DNA from: Cryptomeria japonica
Taxonomy: Eukaryota > Streptophyta > Pinopsida > Cupressales > Cupressaceae
DNA: 64,000 nucleotides
Assembly: GCF_030272615.1 (NCBI RefSeq)
Contig: NC_081406.1
Location: forward strand, 403,200,939-403,264,938
Reading direction: 5' to 3'
Shown here: piece after piece, positions 46,301 to 58,003 of the stretch
Position numbering within the stretch: position 1 is the stretch's first letter
How the letters are laid out: each line of letters begins with the position of its first letter
Translations under genes and position numbers: made by a program
Notes under the pieces: generated by a model
Told to the model about the DNA's origin: nothing
Database searches by the model: none
What the model saw: the letters and a program-made list of their open reading frames with translations, nothing else

Positions 46301-46905
46301 GAAACTTCTTGATTCTAAAAGTAAATTTTGTAGGCCAGATATTTTTTTGCAAGCTAGATATTTTTTTGCAATCTTACTCCAATATCTTTGATGTATTCTA
46401 CAGTCATAGATATTCCATCACATTTGGAACCTTTTAAAGAGGCAACAATATCATTCTATACAAACCACTTCATCGAAACTTCTCCCCTTTGACAAAGACT
46501 AGTTAGGGTTCAAAGGGCCTCCTTAGAAATCTAGTAGGTTTTATTTACATAAATTGTGTCCTATAAATTTGACTGAATATTATTCTAATCCATTCATCCT
46601 TATCATTAAAATCAAGAATAATTCTCCAAATGCCCAATCCAACATATCTAAGAATTTTATATTCTTTCTTTAAGGTTACATCATCATTCTCCATTACTTT
46701 TTCCCACAGGTAATTGAACTTTAGATGACTTACCTCTTCCATATCAGCATGAATATAGGCACGCACATCTTTGGTATACAAATAGTGAGAGGGAACCCTT
46801 GAAAACACTCCATCTTTATCGATCAACATCACAACATATGGGTGTGGCTTCAATACTGGTTGAGGCTTCAAAGTAGAATCAACAACAACTAGAATTGACA
46901 TATCA
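43360..46905 (-). pseudogene. unrecognised coding region in the pol position of Copia-3
   Basis: Open minus-strand frames occur in series: 46545-46901, 44766-45107, 44326-44538, 43866-44159 and 43367-43558. The first starts MSILVVVDSTLKPQPVLKP and has PSHYLYTKDVRAYIHADMEE and GIWRIILDFNDKDEWIRIIF. The later ones are Lys/Glu/Ile-rich and probably helical (IEIENIERVKNLDIDLKEE). I find no protease, integrase, RT or RNase H box in any frame here. They read as one long decayed gene with a solo LTR (45221-45964) inside it. The region lies downstream of the Copia-3 Gag knuckles and upstream of its 3' LTR, where pol should be. It could be a captured host gene, an element-specific ORF, or a very decayed pol. 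I do not name a function. Confidence 0.45.
45221..45964 (+). mobile_element. solo LTR of the GACACC (Tat-2) family
   Basis: It starts TGTAGACACCCAAAATTG and ends CACCATATACA, flanked by perfect CCTAT duplications (45216-45220 and 45965-45969). It aligns end to end with the reverse of 7918-8676. A TATATAAGG box is near 45615. Confidence 0.93.
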
Positions 46906-47152
46906 TGGACTAGGGTTTTTCAGAAAACAACACACAAAGCTCGTTTTTGCACTGAAATTTCTCAAGCTTCAAAATAATTAACTTTCCAATATATTTTCTT
47001 TCGGGTGGATAGGAATTGTACTTCCCAAAATAACTTTTCCCTTTCTGACTTTCTTTTTCGATATCACCAAAATACGTTCTAAAGAACCCAAAAAACTTTT
47101 GCTCCATATTTTGAGGGGGTATAAGAGTTTTCTTTCGATTCTCCTCCTTATT

Positions 47153-47810
47153 CTAGTATGTAAATTCAATTTCTAGAGGAAGTAGCACCATCAACCAGTA
47201 TTGGCACAAATTTTCATTAAATTTCTTTACCCACATCATCTTCATCTTTTCCTTCTCAAGGTTAATATCCACCTTCTTTGCTGGTCTAGAAGACATATTA
47301 GATCTGCTTCTGCAATCTCTTGCCAAATGCCCTACTCTATTGCAACTATAGAAAACCGAACTCCTCTGATGATGATTACTATACCTTCCGGTACTTTTGA
47401 ATCTATTAGATGCTCTGCATTCAAATTCTTTATGCCCATATCTATTATAGGAGTAACATACTCCATGAAATGATTGTCCAACATTTGTATTCATGTATCC
47501 ATTCCAAGTCATCCTAGTCCTACACACACTTTATTTATGTGCAAGCTTGTTGCATGAATAGAATCTTATCATATTAGTTTTATTTCTTATCTAATTTATG
47601 TATTCACTAGCTCTATGTCCATATCTATTGCAAGTGAAACAATTAGCCTTAAAAGTGTACCTATTAGAAACTAGAGGAGACTTCCAAACATTCTAAACTA
47701 GAGGAGACTTCTGAACATTCTAAACCAGATGATCATTTTTCTTCTTTCCCTTAGAAAATTCCCCTTCTTCATATCCCAAGCCTTCTTTGTCTTTGCTTTG
47801 TTTCTAAGCA
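47153..47810 (-). pseudogene. Copia-3 Gag zinc-knuckle region
   Basis: On the minus strand several knuckles follow each other: CFTCNRYGHRASEY (last Cys changed to Tyr), FYSCNKLAHK (decayed), CYSYNRYGHKEFEC (second Cys changed to Tyr) and CNRVGHLARDC preceded by FYS. Arrays of four CCHC-like units are more than the one usual in the other copias here. The frame links upstream across LARD-1: sequence ending at 47810 continues at 54266. Downstream comes the unrecognised coding region rather than a protease. Confidence 0.7.
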
Positions 47811-47815
47811 CTAAG

Positions 47816-48839
47816 TGAACCAAGAGAAATCATGCAAGGTGGTAGAGGGTTAGTTTAAACACAAATAAGCATATAAAATCAAATGAGAGAAATAAACTAA
47901 CTACTTTATACCTCGCAAGAGAATATTTCTCTTGTTCCTCTGATAGATCCTTTGATGAAGACAAAGATGCGCCCCTCCTTAGCTTGTTTGGATTGACTCT
48001 AAGATTGGATGTGGATTGCTCTCCACAACAACAAGATTTGAATGGATTGATAGGATTTTGATTTTGATTGGATGAAAATGAATAGATTTGGATTTGATGA
48101 AGGATAATGAGGACATGATAAGGATATGAAAGAGGAAGATAGAGGGAGAAATGAGAAATGTGAGAATGCTATCAAGGGAGTAGATTCCTCCCTTTGTGAG
48201 GAAGACTCCCTATATATTTTTTGTGAGGAAATGAGATTCTAATTTATAGATTGGAGGAGGCCAAAGGAGGGCCAAGATTGATTTGGGTATGAAGGGTTGA
48301 GATTGATTTGGGATGTAAGACATGGATCAAGGTGCACTGGGAGAATAAAAAATAATATAAAATTCCTTGGGAAAAGGAGAGACGAATTAAAAATTCTAAA
48401 ATAAAGGATGTGTGGGAAGACTAAATGGATAAAGAAATTAAAAATTCCTTGAGAAGAGGATGCATGGGGAGATTCAAGGAATTTGAATTTCCTTGAAAGG
48501 ATCAAGGTGATGTGACATGAGTGGAGGAATAAAAAATTGGAGAATAATGATAAGTATGATTAAGGAATAATTAATTAGGCTAAGCGGGGATTAGGAAAAG
48601 TGATTTGTAGGAATCACATGACTTAAGTTAATTAATTAGAATCAATTAATTAAGAGGAATTTAGAAGACTTAATAATTAATTTATTTGATAAATTAATTA
48701 TTGGACTATAGTGACAAGACTGATTAAATTTGATTTAATTAACCTTAAGAAGAAGGAAATTAACATAATTAAATTAGTTAATTATGTCGACAAGATTAAA
48801 TTAATTAAATATTAATTTAATTAATTTTAGGTGTCTACA
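47816..48839 (-). repeat. LARD-1 3' LTR
   Basis: The minus strand starts TGTAGACACCTAAAATTA and ends CTTGGTTCA. It is nearly the same as 53271-54260 along its length. Confidence 0.92.
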
Positions 48840-48853
48840 TTTTTCCCCTCTTT
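48840..48853 (-). other. LARD-1 polypurine tract
   Basis: The minus strand reads AAAGAGGGGAAAAA. It overlaps the arm of a perfect 10-base inverted repeat at 48850-48859 / 48877-48886. Confidence 0.85.
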
Positions 48854-51800
48854 GATATAGCGTCACCAAGTTATATTATATCAAAGAAGAATAAAACATA
48901 GTGGATGGAAAGAATAAGGACTAGTAGCATGATGACCTAGTCATAGGTGAAATGAGGAAGGATGACGAGAAGGTAGTAGTTGTAGACGTATAAAAATGAC
49001 CATATTAAATCTGGGGCACAACTGGCAAATCAAAAAAGCGACAAAAAAATTGCATTAGATCATAAATCATGATAAAGCATCATTTTATTTGAAATAACAG
49101 TAGTATGCCCCCTTGAAAGGACATGTGGGTTCTAAGAACACGGGTGTGCTCTCGAAATGGATAGGATGACTAGATAATCAAAAGATTAAGATGATGAAGG
49201 GAGAGGGAAAATAAATTGGAGTATCCAAGATAAATGGGTGAAATGGGATGAATGAATGAAATAGAATGGATGAGATTTCTTGTTGTGTAGATGTGGAGAG
49301 AAAACCTAGTTTTGATATTTCCATAGATTATCCACACCGTTGACTATAGGAATCAAGATGTTTTGAATATCTGAGGCGTGGACTAGACTCTCAAAGAATA
49401 GGTATCTCTATGTACACAGATTCACAAACATAGATGATGATGTAAATGTGAGACTGTAGGATCATACAAGAGAAAACATCAAACAAACCATACCACAAAA
49501 ACAATGCCCCATTATACACCAACCAAGACATGTCGAGATATAGGATGATCAGGGAATCCCTGAATAGGTATAGTCTTGAGACACGATAAAAAAGCAGAGC
49601 AAAAAGCTCAATCATGCAAACAACATGCAATGACCAATTGATATCTCTTGCCAAGAGTAGGACATGGATCTATATAGGCTATCAGACATGGGAAGGATAC
49701 ATCCTGATGGATAGGTGATGGATTTGGATAAACTTCTAGACATGGGAAGGATGCATCTTGATGGGCAAGGTCCAAATAGATTGATAGACGCAAGATACAA
49801 GATGGTGTGCGAGATCTCTATGTGAGAGGATTGGATAACATGGGAGGAGGATAAATGATTGAATAAGATAGGATGGGATGGGGAATATGATTGGATTGGA
49901 TTGAATGGGAAATATGGTTGGATATGATAGGATTTGATTGTGGATATAGGATAAATGAAGGGGGACCAATGACAAGGGAGAACCAAGGCTTGGTAAGAGG
50001 ATGGATGGATGGGGAGATTGCTTGGATAGGGGGGGTGAAGGGATTAAGTAGATGGATAGTGATAGGATATGGAGGACTAAAGGATGGAGGATAGGTGGAA
50101 TGGGGATCCAAGAACTATGTTGCAAAGGAGGAAAATTCCCCACTGAAGGTAGTGCAATGGTGGATAAAAATGTAGGAGATGGAAGAATATTGTGTAAGGG
50201 ATATGGATAGTGGAGGATTTAATGCTTGCATAAAGCATGCATGTATATTATTTTTCCTTCAACATGGTCAAGATCAAAGATAGGAATGGAGGATGAATTT
50301 TGATAGGATGAATAATATGATATGGAGGATATGGATAGGATAGTCAAGACCAAAGACAGGGAAGGAGGATGGACTTAGATAGGATGAGGATAGAGGATAA
50401 TGGATATGGGCAATGCAAATGATAGGATAACATGGATGAAGCCTGCCCCAAAGTGTAGAGTGCAAGAAGATGTGGGATGAATTGGGATTGACTTGGTAAA
50501 TGGGTTGGGATGGGAGACATGGATAGGTGGAAGTTGGATAATTTTGAGGCATGTGTGAGCTAGATGTGGATGGTTGATAGGGTGATCCATGAACTTCCAT
50601 GAGCATTTTATCATACCAATAGGACTTAGCAACGTTAGATTGGATTAATGGATTAATTTGATTTGATTTGATTAGATTGGGTGATTTTTTATTAGATTGG
50701 AACCTTGGGTTAGGACAAGATTGATTTGGATTAAAATGAAACCTTAGTCCTTCTTCTACTTAGGATAGCCTTCATTCCTAAGTAAAATAGGGCAAAAGAA
50801 TCCAAATGATTAAGCCTTCTTCTACTTAGGGTGGACTTGCATGCCTAAGAAAAATAGGGCAAAAGGATCCAAATGATTAAGCCTTCTTCCACTTAGGGTG
50901 GACTTGCATGCCTAAGCAAAATAGGGCAAAAGGATCCAAATGATTAAGCCTTGTTCTACTTAGGGTGGACTTGCATGCCTAATAAAAATAGGAAAAAATG
51001 ATCCAAATGATTAAGCCTTCTTCTACTTAGGGTGGACTTGCATGCCTAAGCAAAATAGGGCAAAATATTTAGGGTTTTGGTCAACCCAAATGATTAAGAA
51101 AAGGTACTTGGAGGAGATTATTTCCCAAGCACAAAAAGTTAATTGATGATTGATTAAAGATGAAGGTCTAAATCAAACTTTCACAAAGTGTTAACTTTGG
51201 ATTAGGATTGATGATTGGATTAAAGGAATATTGATTGATTGATTGGGATTTTGGAGATTTGATTAGGTTGATGTGCTAAGTCCTTGAAGGTGAGAAGAAA
51301 ATGATTATGGAAGAATGGATAGAAGGTAGGAAAAAGAAAGGGAAGGCTAATTGGGATTGGATGAATGATTTGGACAAAGATATTAGTTGGAGATGGATGA
51401 TTGTCTAGATGGATGGAAACAGATTGGGGATTAATAATATTTGGATGAATAGAAATGGATTAGGGATTGACAATTGTTTGGATGGATAGAAATGGATTAG
51501 GGATTCACAATGAGGAAGATATAATTTGAAAGAGGTTTGATTGTACTTGGGGATGTTGGACTTGTTTTTTTACTTGGTAAGATATATCAAGCATAGTAAA
51601 CACATTGGCCAAGTATGAATAAAAAAAAATCATTCACCTTTATGACATTTCTTAAGGTTGGCAAGGACAATAGTCATGGATCTCACTTGGTTTTCCAGCT
51701 ACGCTTACTCAGAGTGGATACTTAGATTCTTGACCCCACTGGCTCTGCCCTCGACACTCACTTCTCCAGGGCAGCCAAGCATCAATTCCAATGAAAAAAC

Positions 51801-53270
51801 CCCACTGCGAACTTTGTATCTCTACTAATGCCGTAAAATGTGAGTGCCCTCGAATTTCTGACCTTCTGCACCAATGACTAGAAGGTTTTTTGGCTTCTAA
51901 ACACAAAATTTCTTAGTTAGGGCATCCATTCATGTGGCCATACATGCGACACTTTACATTATGTAGTTGCAGAAGGCTCCCAACCTATAGAGATTGCGCT
52001 CTATAGGGTTTATGGGAAGACATAGTGTTTGTATGGACTAATCAGAACACTTTACTTGCAACTTTCATCACAAACACATTTATTTATAGTGGTTCGGAAG
52101 AGCTTGGCTTTATACTATTACCACTTGGATTGTTCCCCTCTCACCAATGCCTATGCGAAGTGCCAGGCAAATCGGGAAGGCAGACCCTCTAAAGGTAAAA
52201 ACACACAAGTGAAATAAAAGAAAACATTGAAAGCATGGTATTTATTTTAGTCCCACATGTTCATGATTTTCTATGCTAAGCATGCGGGAAAAGAAACTAG
52301 AATAATGAGAAAAAATAATCTTTGACCAGGATGTTGCAAGAAAACAGATTAGTAGTTTAGATTTTAGCCTTGGACCAACACGAAAACCTTGCAAAACTCA
52401 ACATTTGATCAGTAAACAAAAAATTACTAATGATACAGTGCACACACTGATCGATGGGCACAACGTTGCAGTGCCTGCGTAGGCGTTGATCTACCTATGC
52501 ACGCGCTGAAGGAGGTCTATGCGGATAAGAGAAATAGAAAGCCGGAAAAAAAATTGAATTTTGAAATTTGAATTTAAAACTAACTATAGTGGGCACATTG
52601 ACCTTAAATCGCATGTGCTAAAGCGCAAGTGTAGGCGCCAAAAGAATAAAAGTTTAAAGTTTGAATTTTAAATTTTGAAAAAGAGCGGGCTTTGGGTTTA
52701 GTGGATTCGCTGAACCAAAAGTGTAGGCGTTGGTTCGCCTGTGCAGGCTTTGATCCACCAATAGCCCAAAAAACTTGATTAAGACACCTAAAGTTGATAA
52801 AAAACTGAATTAAAGAGATATGCTAGAATTGTTTTTTTTTTTTTTTTAAGGTCTTTTTTAGATGTTTTGATTGTTTTTTATTAGTAGAAAGCAAAGACAA
52901 ATAAAATCTAAGCTCATAATAAAGTGTCAAAAGACACTGGGTAGACGTACTGAAACTGAGGCGGACACGCTATTCTATAGTCTACAAAAAAGAAGGGGGT
53001 TAGAAAATTAAGACGCTCACGCTGATGCCGTAGCGCTCACATTGTTCTGCAGCCTTGGAAAAAAAGGCATGTTAGTAAAATTTAAATTTGAAACAGATGC
53101 GTTGAAGCACCTATGAATGCGCTGAACCCATAGCGTACGCACTGAAGTTGAGGTGCATGCACTACTTTGCAGACACCTGCGCTGATCCAGAACCTTCAAC
53201 TAAAAATCATGAAAAAACCTTCAAAAAATGTTAGATTTTTGGGATGTGGGTCCCACCGGGCATGCCAAAA
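48854..53270 (-). other. LARD-1 interior, no coding domain recognised
   Basis: 49200-51560 is strikingly purine-rich on the plus strand (GGATGGATAGGA words), so its minus-strand frames are Ser/Pro/Ile/His-rich low-complexity. 50749-51076 is a tandem array. 51640-52240 is ordinary-complexity sequence without a known motif. 52440-53190 has scattered G+C-rich words around GCGCTGA and GTAGGCG. Confidence 0.6.
50749..51076. repeat. five-copy 67-bp tandem repeat
   Basis: Units start at about 50749, 50815, 50882, 50949 and 51016, each opening CCTTCTTCTACTTAGGGTGG or a close variant and closing AAATGATTAAG. The outer copies are the most diverged; the last is incomplete. Confidence 0.92.
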
Positions 53271-54260
53271 TGAACCAAGGGAAATCATGCAAGGTGGTAG
53301 AGGGTTAGTTTAAACACAAATAAGCATATAAAACCAAATGAGAGCAATAAACTAACTACTTTATACCTCACAAGAGAAGATTTCTCTTGTTCCTCCGATA
53401 GAGCCTTTGATGATGTCAAAGATGCACCCCTCCTTAGCTTATTTGGATTGACTCTAATATGGGATGTGGATTTCTCTCCACACACAACAAGTTTTGAATG
53501 AATTGATAGGATTTTGATTTGGATTAGATGGAAATGAATAGATTTGGATTTGATGAAGGATCACGAGGACATGATAAGGATATGATAGAGAGAGGAAGAA
53601 ATGAGCAACATGAGAATGCTATCAAGGGAGTAGATTCCTCCCTTTGTGAGGAAGAATCCCTGTATATTTTTTGTGAGGAAATGAAACTCCAGTTTATAGA
53701 TTGGAGGAGGCCAATGGAGGGCCAAGATTGATTTGGGATGGAAGACATGGATCAAGGTGTATTGGGAGAATAAAAAGGAATATAAAATTCCTTGGGGAAA
53801 GGAGAGAGGAATTTAAAATTCCAAAATAAAGGATGTGTGGGATGACTAAATGGATAAAGGAATTAAAAATTCCTTTTGAAGAGGATTCATGGGGAGATTC
53901 AAGGAATTTGAATTTCCTTGAAAGGATCAAGATGATGTGACATGAGTGGAGGAATATAAAATTGGAGAATAATGATAAGTATGATTAAGGAAAAATTAAT
54001 TAGGCTAAGTGGGGATTAGGAAAAATGATTTTTAATAATCACGTGACTTAAGTTAATTAATTACAATCAATTAAGACGAATTTAGAAGACTTAATAATTA
54101 ATTTATTTGATAAATTAATTATTGAACTATAGTGACAAGATTGATTAAATTTGATTTAATTAACCTTAAGAAGAAGGGAATTAACACAATTAAATTGGTT
54201 AATTATGTTGATAGGCCAAAAATAATTAAATATTAATTTAATTAATTTTAGGTGTCTACA
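53271..54260 (-). repeat. LARD-1 5' LTR
   Basis: It pairs with 47816-48839. The right end TGTCTACA is followed by CTAAG and the resumed Copia-3 Gag frame. Confidence 0.92.
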
Positions 54261-54265
54261 CTAAG

Positions 54266-54600
54266 TACAACATCAAGAACTTCACTTCCACCTTTTAGCT
54301 TTATCCCTTTTTCAATTTGTTTCTTTTCTTCTTTCAACTATTTTCTTAGCTTATGCACCTCTTTTTCAAGTTTAGTACAATCCTCTATTTTATTGTTCAA
54401 CTTTGTGTCAAGATCATCCATCCACTTTCTTTCTTCATCCAACAACTTTCTTAGGTGAGCAATCTTGTCTTTAGTTTTCTTCAGTTTAAATCTACTTTCA
54501 TCCAAATCTGCAAGAATGGATCTTAATTCTCCTTCCATGTTGACCACACCTTCACATTCATAGTCACTTTGTTCCATGGCATCCATATCATTTTATTATT
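54266..54600 (-). pseudogene. Copia-3 Gag coiled-coil segment
   Basis: On the minus strand, MDAMEQSDYECEGVVNMEGE leads into ELRSILADLDESRFKLKK and LRKLLDEERKWMDDLDTKL, then KLEKEVHKLRK, a stop, and EEKKQIEKGIKLKGG. Heptad-like Leu spacing and the ELRSIL...LDESR pattern are typical of the C-terminal coiled coil of copia Gag. It continues into the zinc-knuckle region at 47810 once LARD-1 is taken out. Confidence 0.75.
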
Positions 54601-54665
54601 CTTCAAACATAGTGTTCAATACATTGGATCTACCTTAAGTCATTAATCTTACTCAAGAGGAACTA

Positions 54666-54710
54666 GAACTCTGTTACCAATTGTTGAACACATACCAGAT
54701 GCTAAGAGGG
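54666..54710 (-). repeat. Copia-3 primer-binding site and 5' LTR stub
   Basis: On the minus strand the LTR end CCAGATGCTAAGAGGG (reverse) closes with TTCAACA at 54682, followed by ATTGGTAACAGAGTTC, a near match to the initiator tRNA-Met primer site. Only 29 bases of the LTR are present because Copia-4 starts at 54711; the rest should lie beyond the right edge. Confidence 0.7.
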
Positions 54711-56053
54711 TGTTGGATATTGTTGAGAAGTTTGCTGGAATGTGTTGCTATCATTGATGTCAACATATTCCTCTATGTATTCCAGTGTTGCAGTCAGATT
54801 AAGTAAGTTGGTTTGGCTAGTTTGTTGTAGATAAGTTGTTTTAGATTGAAGGCATTTGAGATAAGTATCCCTAGTTGATTCAACTAAATTTCCAATGGTT
54901 CGCATGATGATTTGATCAAGTTATAAGATTTGGTATTGCAAGTGGTTTTTCAGTTGTTCAGTGTTGATCAATGTTCTTTATTTTGCTTTGCATTACTCTG
55001 CGTTGCAATATCTTGGTTTGTAGATTTGACAGTGTTTGGGATGTTCTAGCATGTCCTCAATTCAGATGGTTCATAATTTGGAGGTCCACAAGTGTATATT
55101 TTAGTTTGATAGTTAGTTCAGTTAGTGTTCTTGAAGTTCGGTATAATGATGATGAAGATTCTAGTAATTGGTGTCATTGTGGTTGCTTATATGGTAATTC
55201 ACATTTCTTGTGGATGTTTCTAGATCATGTTCTATCTGTGTTGGTGGTCCACATTGATCGTTGTGCGCATTATTGATGATTTTCTTTGGTTCGGTGGTGT
55301 TCATGTTCTTGACCGACATGATGATTGTAGTGTGTTACAAATGTTCAAGGCATAATTCTTGGAGGTTTTTCATGTTTGAGGTGGTTATTTAGGTCCATAC
55401 TATGTCTTAGCCGACATTGTTTTGGTCCACATATGTTATTGTAGCATGCATGGTTATATTTTGTAATTTTTGATGTGAGTTGATCATACCTTAAAATATA
55501 GGTTGATGATCTATATAAATTAATGTACTATCATGTTGCAAATATGTCTACAAATGCGTGTGATGTGAAAATAATGATTTGATCTTTCAAAAGAAGAGAA
55601 GAAGTGCGAAGAAGTGTGAAGAAGTGTGAAAGAGAAGTATATGTGCCTAACCGGATTTGTAACTACGCATGAGGAGATGCTATTCTATTAGTTCTTAATC
55701 TTCTAGATGTAATCTAAATGTTTTTGTAAGATAGTGAGTCTTCCCTTGGTTGTATCCCTTTGTTGTTTTTGAAAAGTGACCTCTAGGTAGTGTGCTTGAA
55801 TGCATGTGCATTCCCCATTGTAATATTTCATATACTTCTAACAAGGTATCATCATATTGTGGGTAGGTTCCCACCATGGTTTTCCCCTTAACCAGGTTTT
55901 CCATGTCAAAAATCTTGGTGTTGTATTTTATTGATGTGGTGTTAATTTATGCTTTCACTATTATTTATCAGATCTGAAATTGTGTTTGAGTTAAAAAAAT
56001 GTTTTGAGAAAACTGTTTCATCCCCCTCTTAGTTTTCTCCCTCTTTGCCAACA
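54711..56053 (+). repeat. Copia-4 5' LTR
   Basis: It starts TGTTGGATATTGTTG and ends TTTGCCAACA, followed by the primer site. The opening is like that of the Copia-2 LTR. It includes the shared CCCCCTCTTAGTTTTC block near the 3' end. The left flank is GAGGG inside the Copia-3 LTR. Confidence 0.88.
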
Positions 56054-56055
56054 AT

Positions 56056-56067
56056 TGGTATCAGAGC
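56056..56067 (+). other. Copia-4 primer-binding site
   Basis: TGGTATCAGAGC, the initiator tRNA-Met type, two bases after the LTR. Confidence 0.9.
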
Positions 56068-56109
56068 TAGATTCTCCAAAAGAAGCTTGACCACTTGAGG
56101 TGATCCGGG

Positions 56110-58003
56110 ATGACAACCTATGCTTACAAGAAGGATAGCTCAAGATTTGATGGAACAAAATACTCTCTTTAGAAAACTCGGATGGAGTGTCACTTGTGAT
56201 GCATTAGTGAAGATTACTAAGAATGTGTATAATGTTCCTTTAAATGGTCCTACAACTCCAGATGATATAAAGGAAGTTGAGTATAATATTAGTGAAAACA
56301 AAACATTGTTAAGTGTTTTGACTAATTCCGAGATGACTAATATGGATTTACAGACTGCTCATGAGATTTGCAAGAAATTAAAGACTTTGTATGAAGGTGA
56401 CAACCATGCGAAAGTTGCTAAGTTGCAAAGCCTAAAGTGAAAGTATGAGATGCAGAAAGTGAATGAGCTTGTACGGAATATTAGATGTGCCAATGGAGTG
56501 TTGGAAGAATCAAAGATTGTAGCTGAAGTGCTGAAATCCTTGCCTCCTACTTACAAACATAAAGTTGTTGCTATTGAGGAGATCTAGATAGTGACTAATG
56601 TGACTAGAGGCATGCTGATTGGAAAGCTTTCTGCCTTTGAGTTGAGCAAATTTGGTGAATCTATTACTAAGTTAGAATTAACATTCAAAGCTACTATTTT
56701 TGGGAAGCAAAAATATGATCCAGGAGAAAGTTGTACAAGGGTGTCCAAATATGAGAAAGAGATGAGAGAACTTGAAGAAGAATAAAAAGAACTTGAGGAG
56801 CTTGAAATGTTTATTGCTAGGAGATCTCCTAAAGGAGTTGGTAAGTATGAAGGTAAATTGCCTCTTAAATGCTTTTAATGTAACAAGATAGGACATTTTG
56901 CTTCAAGGTGGACGGAAAGAGTTCCTAAGAAGCCATTGAAGCCATACAAGCCTAAATATTAGAAGAACTGTTATTATGTTGTTGATGGAGTTGTGACAGA
57001 TGATGAATCTGATAAGGGAAATTCAAGAGATGAATGGGTATTTATTGCTATCAAGGAAGATGATCTAGTGCCTACTGATTATACTAGCTGCATTAATGAG
57101 GAGAAATCTTTGGCTACTAAAGTTGAAGAGAAAGATGAATGGGTTATTGACAGTGGTTGCTCTCATCATATGACAAGTGATAAGAGTAAGTTTGTGAGTA
57201 TGGAAAATTATGATGGTGGTGTAGTAAGATTTGGTGATGATAAAGATGGTATAATCCATGGTATAAATTCCATTTCTCTTTATGGGAAGAACAATACTGA
57301 TGATGTCTTATATGTTCAAGGTCTAAAGCATAATCTTTTGAGTTTTAGATAGATGGTTGACAAGGGATATGATTTGGAATTCAAAAATGGCAATTATAAA
57401 ATCTTAAGTGGTTATGAAATTGAAATTGCATCAATAACAAAGACTAAAGGTAATATCTTTCACTTGAATGCTAGTGGTAAAAGTTGTTTGATTGCTTAGA
57501 TTGATGAAAGTTGGTTATGACATAGGAGGATGTGTCATGTAAATTTTGTTTGCATGGTAAAGATAAGTTCTACTCAAGCAATAAGAGATCTTTCTAAGTT
57601 GGTAAAGCCTACTAATCTGATATGTAAGGAATGCCAACTAAGGAAGCATACAAGATTTACTTTTAAAATAAAATAGAATTGTTCTAATGGATTATTGGAT
57701 CTTGTGCATACTGATTTGTGTGGTCCTAGAGTGATAAGCTTGTAGGGAGACGGGTATTTCATGTTGTTGATTTGTGACTATTCAAGGATGATGTGGGTTA
57801 CTTTCTTAAGCTAAAAGTTTGAAGAATTGGAGAAGTTCAGGATTTTCAAAGCTATGGTTGAGACGGAGACTAGATTGAAGCTGAAGTTTCTGAGACCTGA
57901 CAGAGGTGTTGAATTCACTTCTATTGATTTTAATGCATTTTGTGAAAAACATGGAGTGAAGAGACAGTTTTCTGCCCCTAGAACTCCTTAGAATAATGGT
58001 TTT
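56110..58003 (+). pseudogene. Copia-4 Gag, protease and integrase (truncated by Copia-5)
   Basis: The ATG at 56110 opens MTTYAYKKDSSRFDGTKYSL, then a TAG and frame change. Gag blocks LQTAHEICKKLKTLYEGD, VAKLQSLK and SLPPTYKHKVVAIEE follow. The knuckle near 56870 is damaged (CF-stop-CNKIGHFASRW). The protease site EWVIDSGCSHHMTSDK (near 57140) is intact. A TAG replaces Gln after HNLLSF. Integrase shows LDLVHTDLCGP, LICDYSRMMWVTFL, LRPDRGVEFTS and a final NGFV near 57990 before the frame is lost. This front part closely resembles Copia-2. The missing integrase end and RT should lie beyond Copia-5 and Copia-6. Confidence 0.85.

Larger units (their letters stand above)
47816..54260 (-). mobile_element. 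LARD-1: complete non-autonomous LTR element
   Basis: This 6.4-kb element is bounded by perfect CTAAG duplications (47811-47815 and 54261-54265). The LTRs are 47816-48839 and 53271-54260, with TG/CA ends. The polypurine tract is at 48840-48853 and a primer-site-like TTTTGGCATGCCCGGTGGG lies just inside the 5' LTR. No Gag or Pol motif was found in the 4.4-kb interior, which is mostly low-complexity and repeats. It sits inside the Copia-3 Gag gene. Mobility would need proteins from another element; the shared polypurine-tract neighbourhood points to Tat-type relatives. Confidence 0.9.

Noticed and set aside
49612-50632. Several minus-strand frames of 60-135 codons in LARD-1
   Set aside because: Low-complexity Ser/Pro/His/Ile frames from pyrimidine-rich repeats; no domain, and the frames overlap each other.
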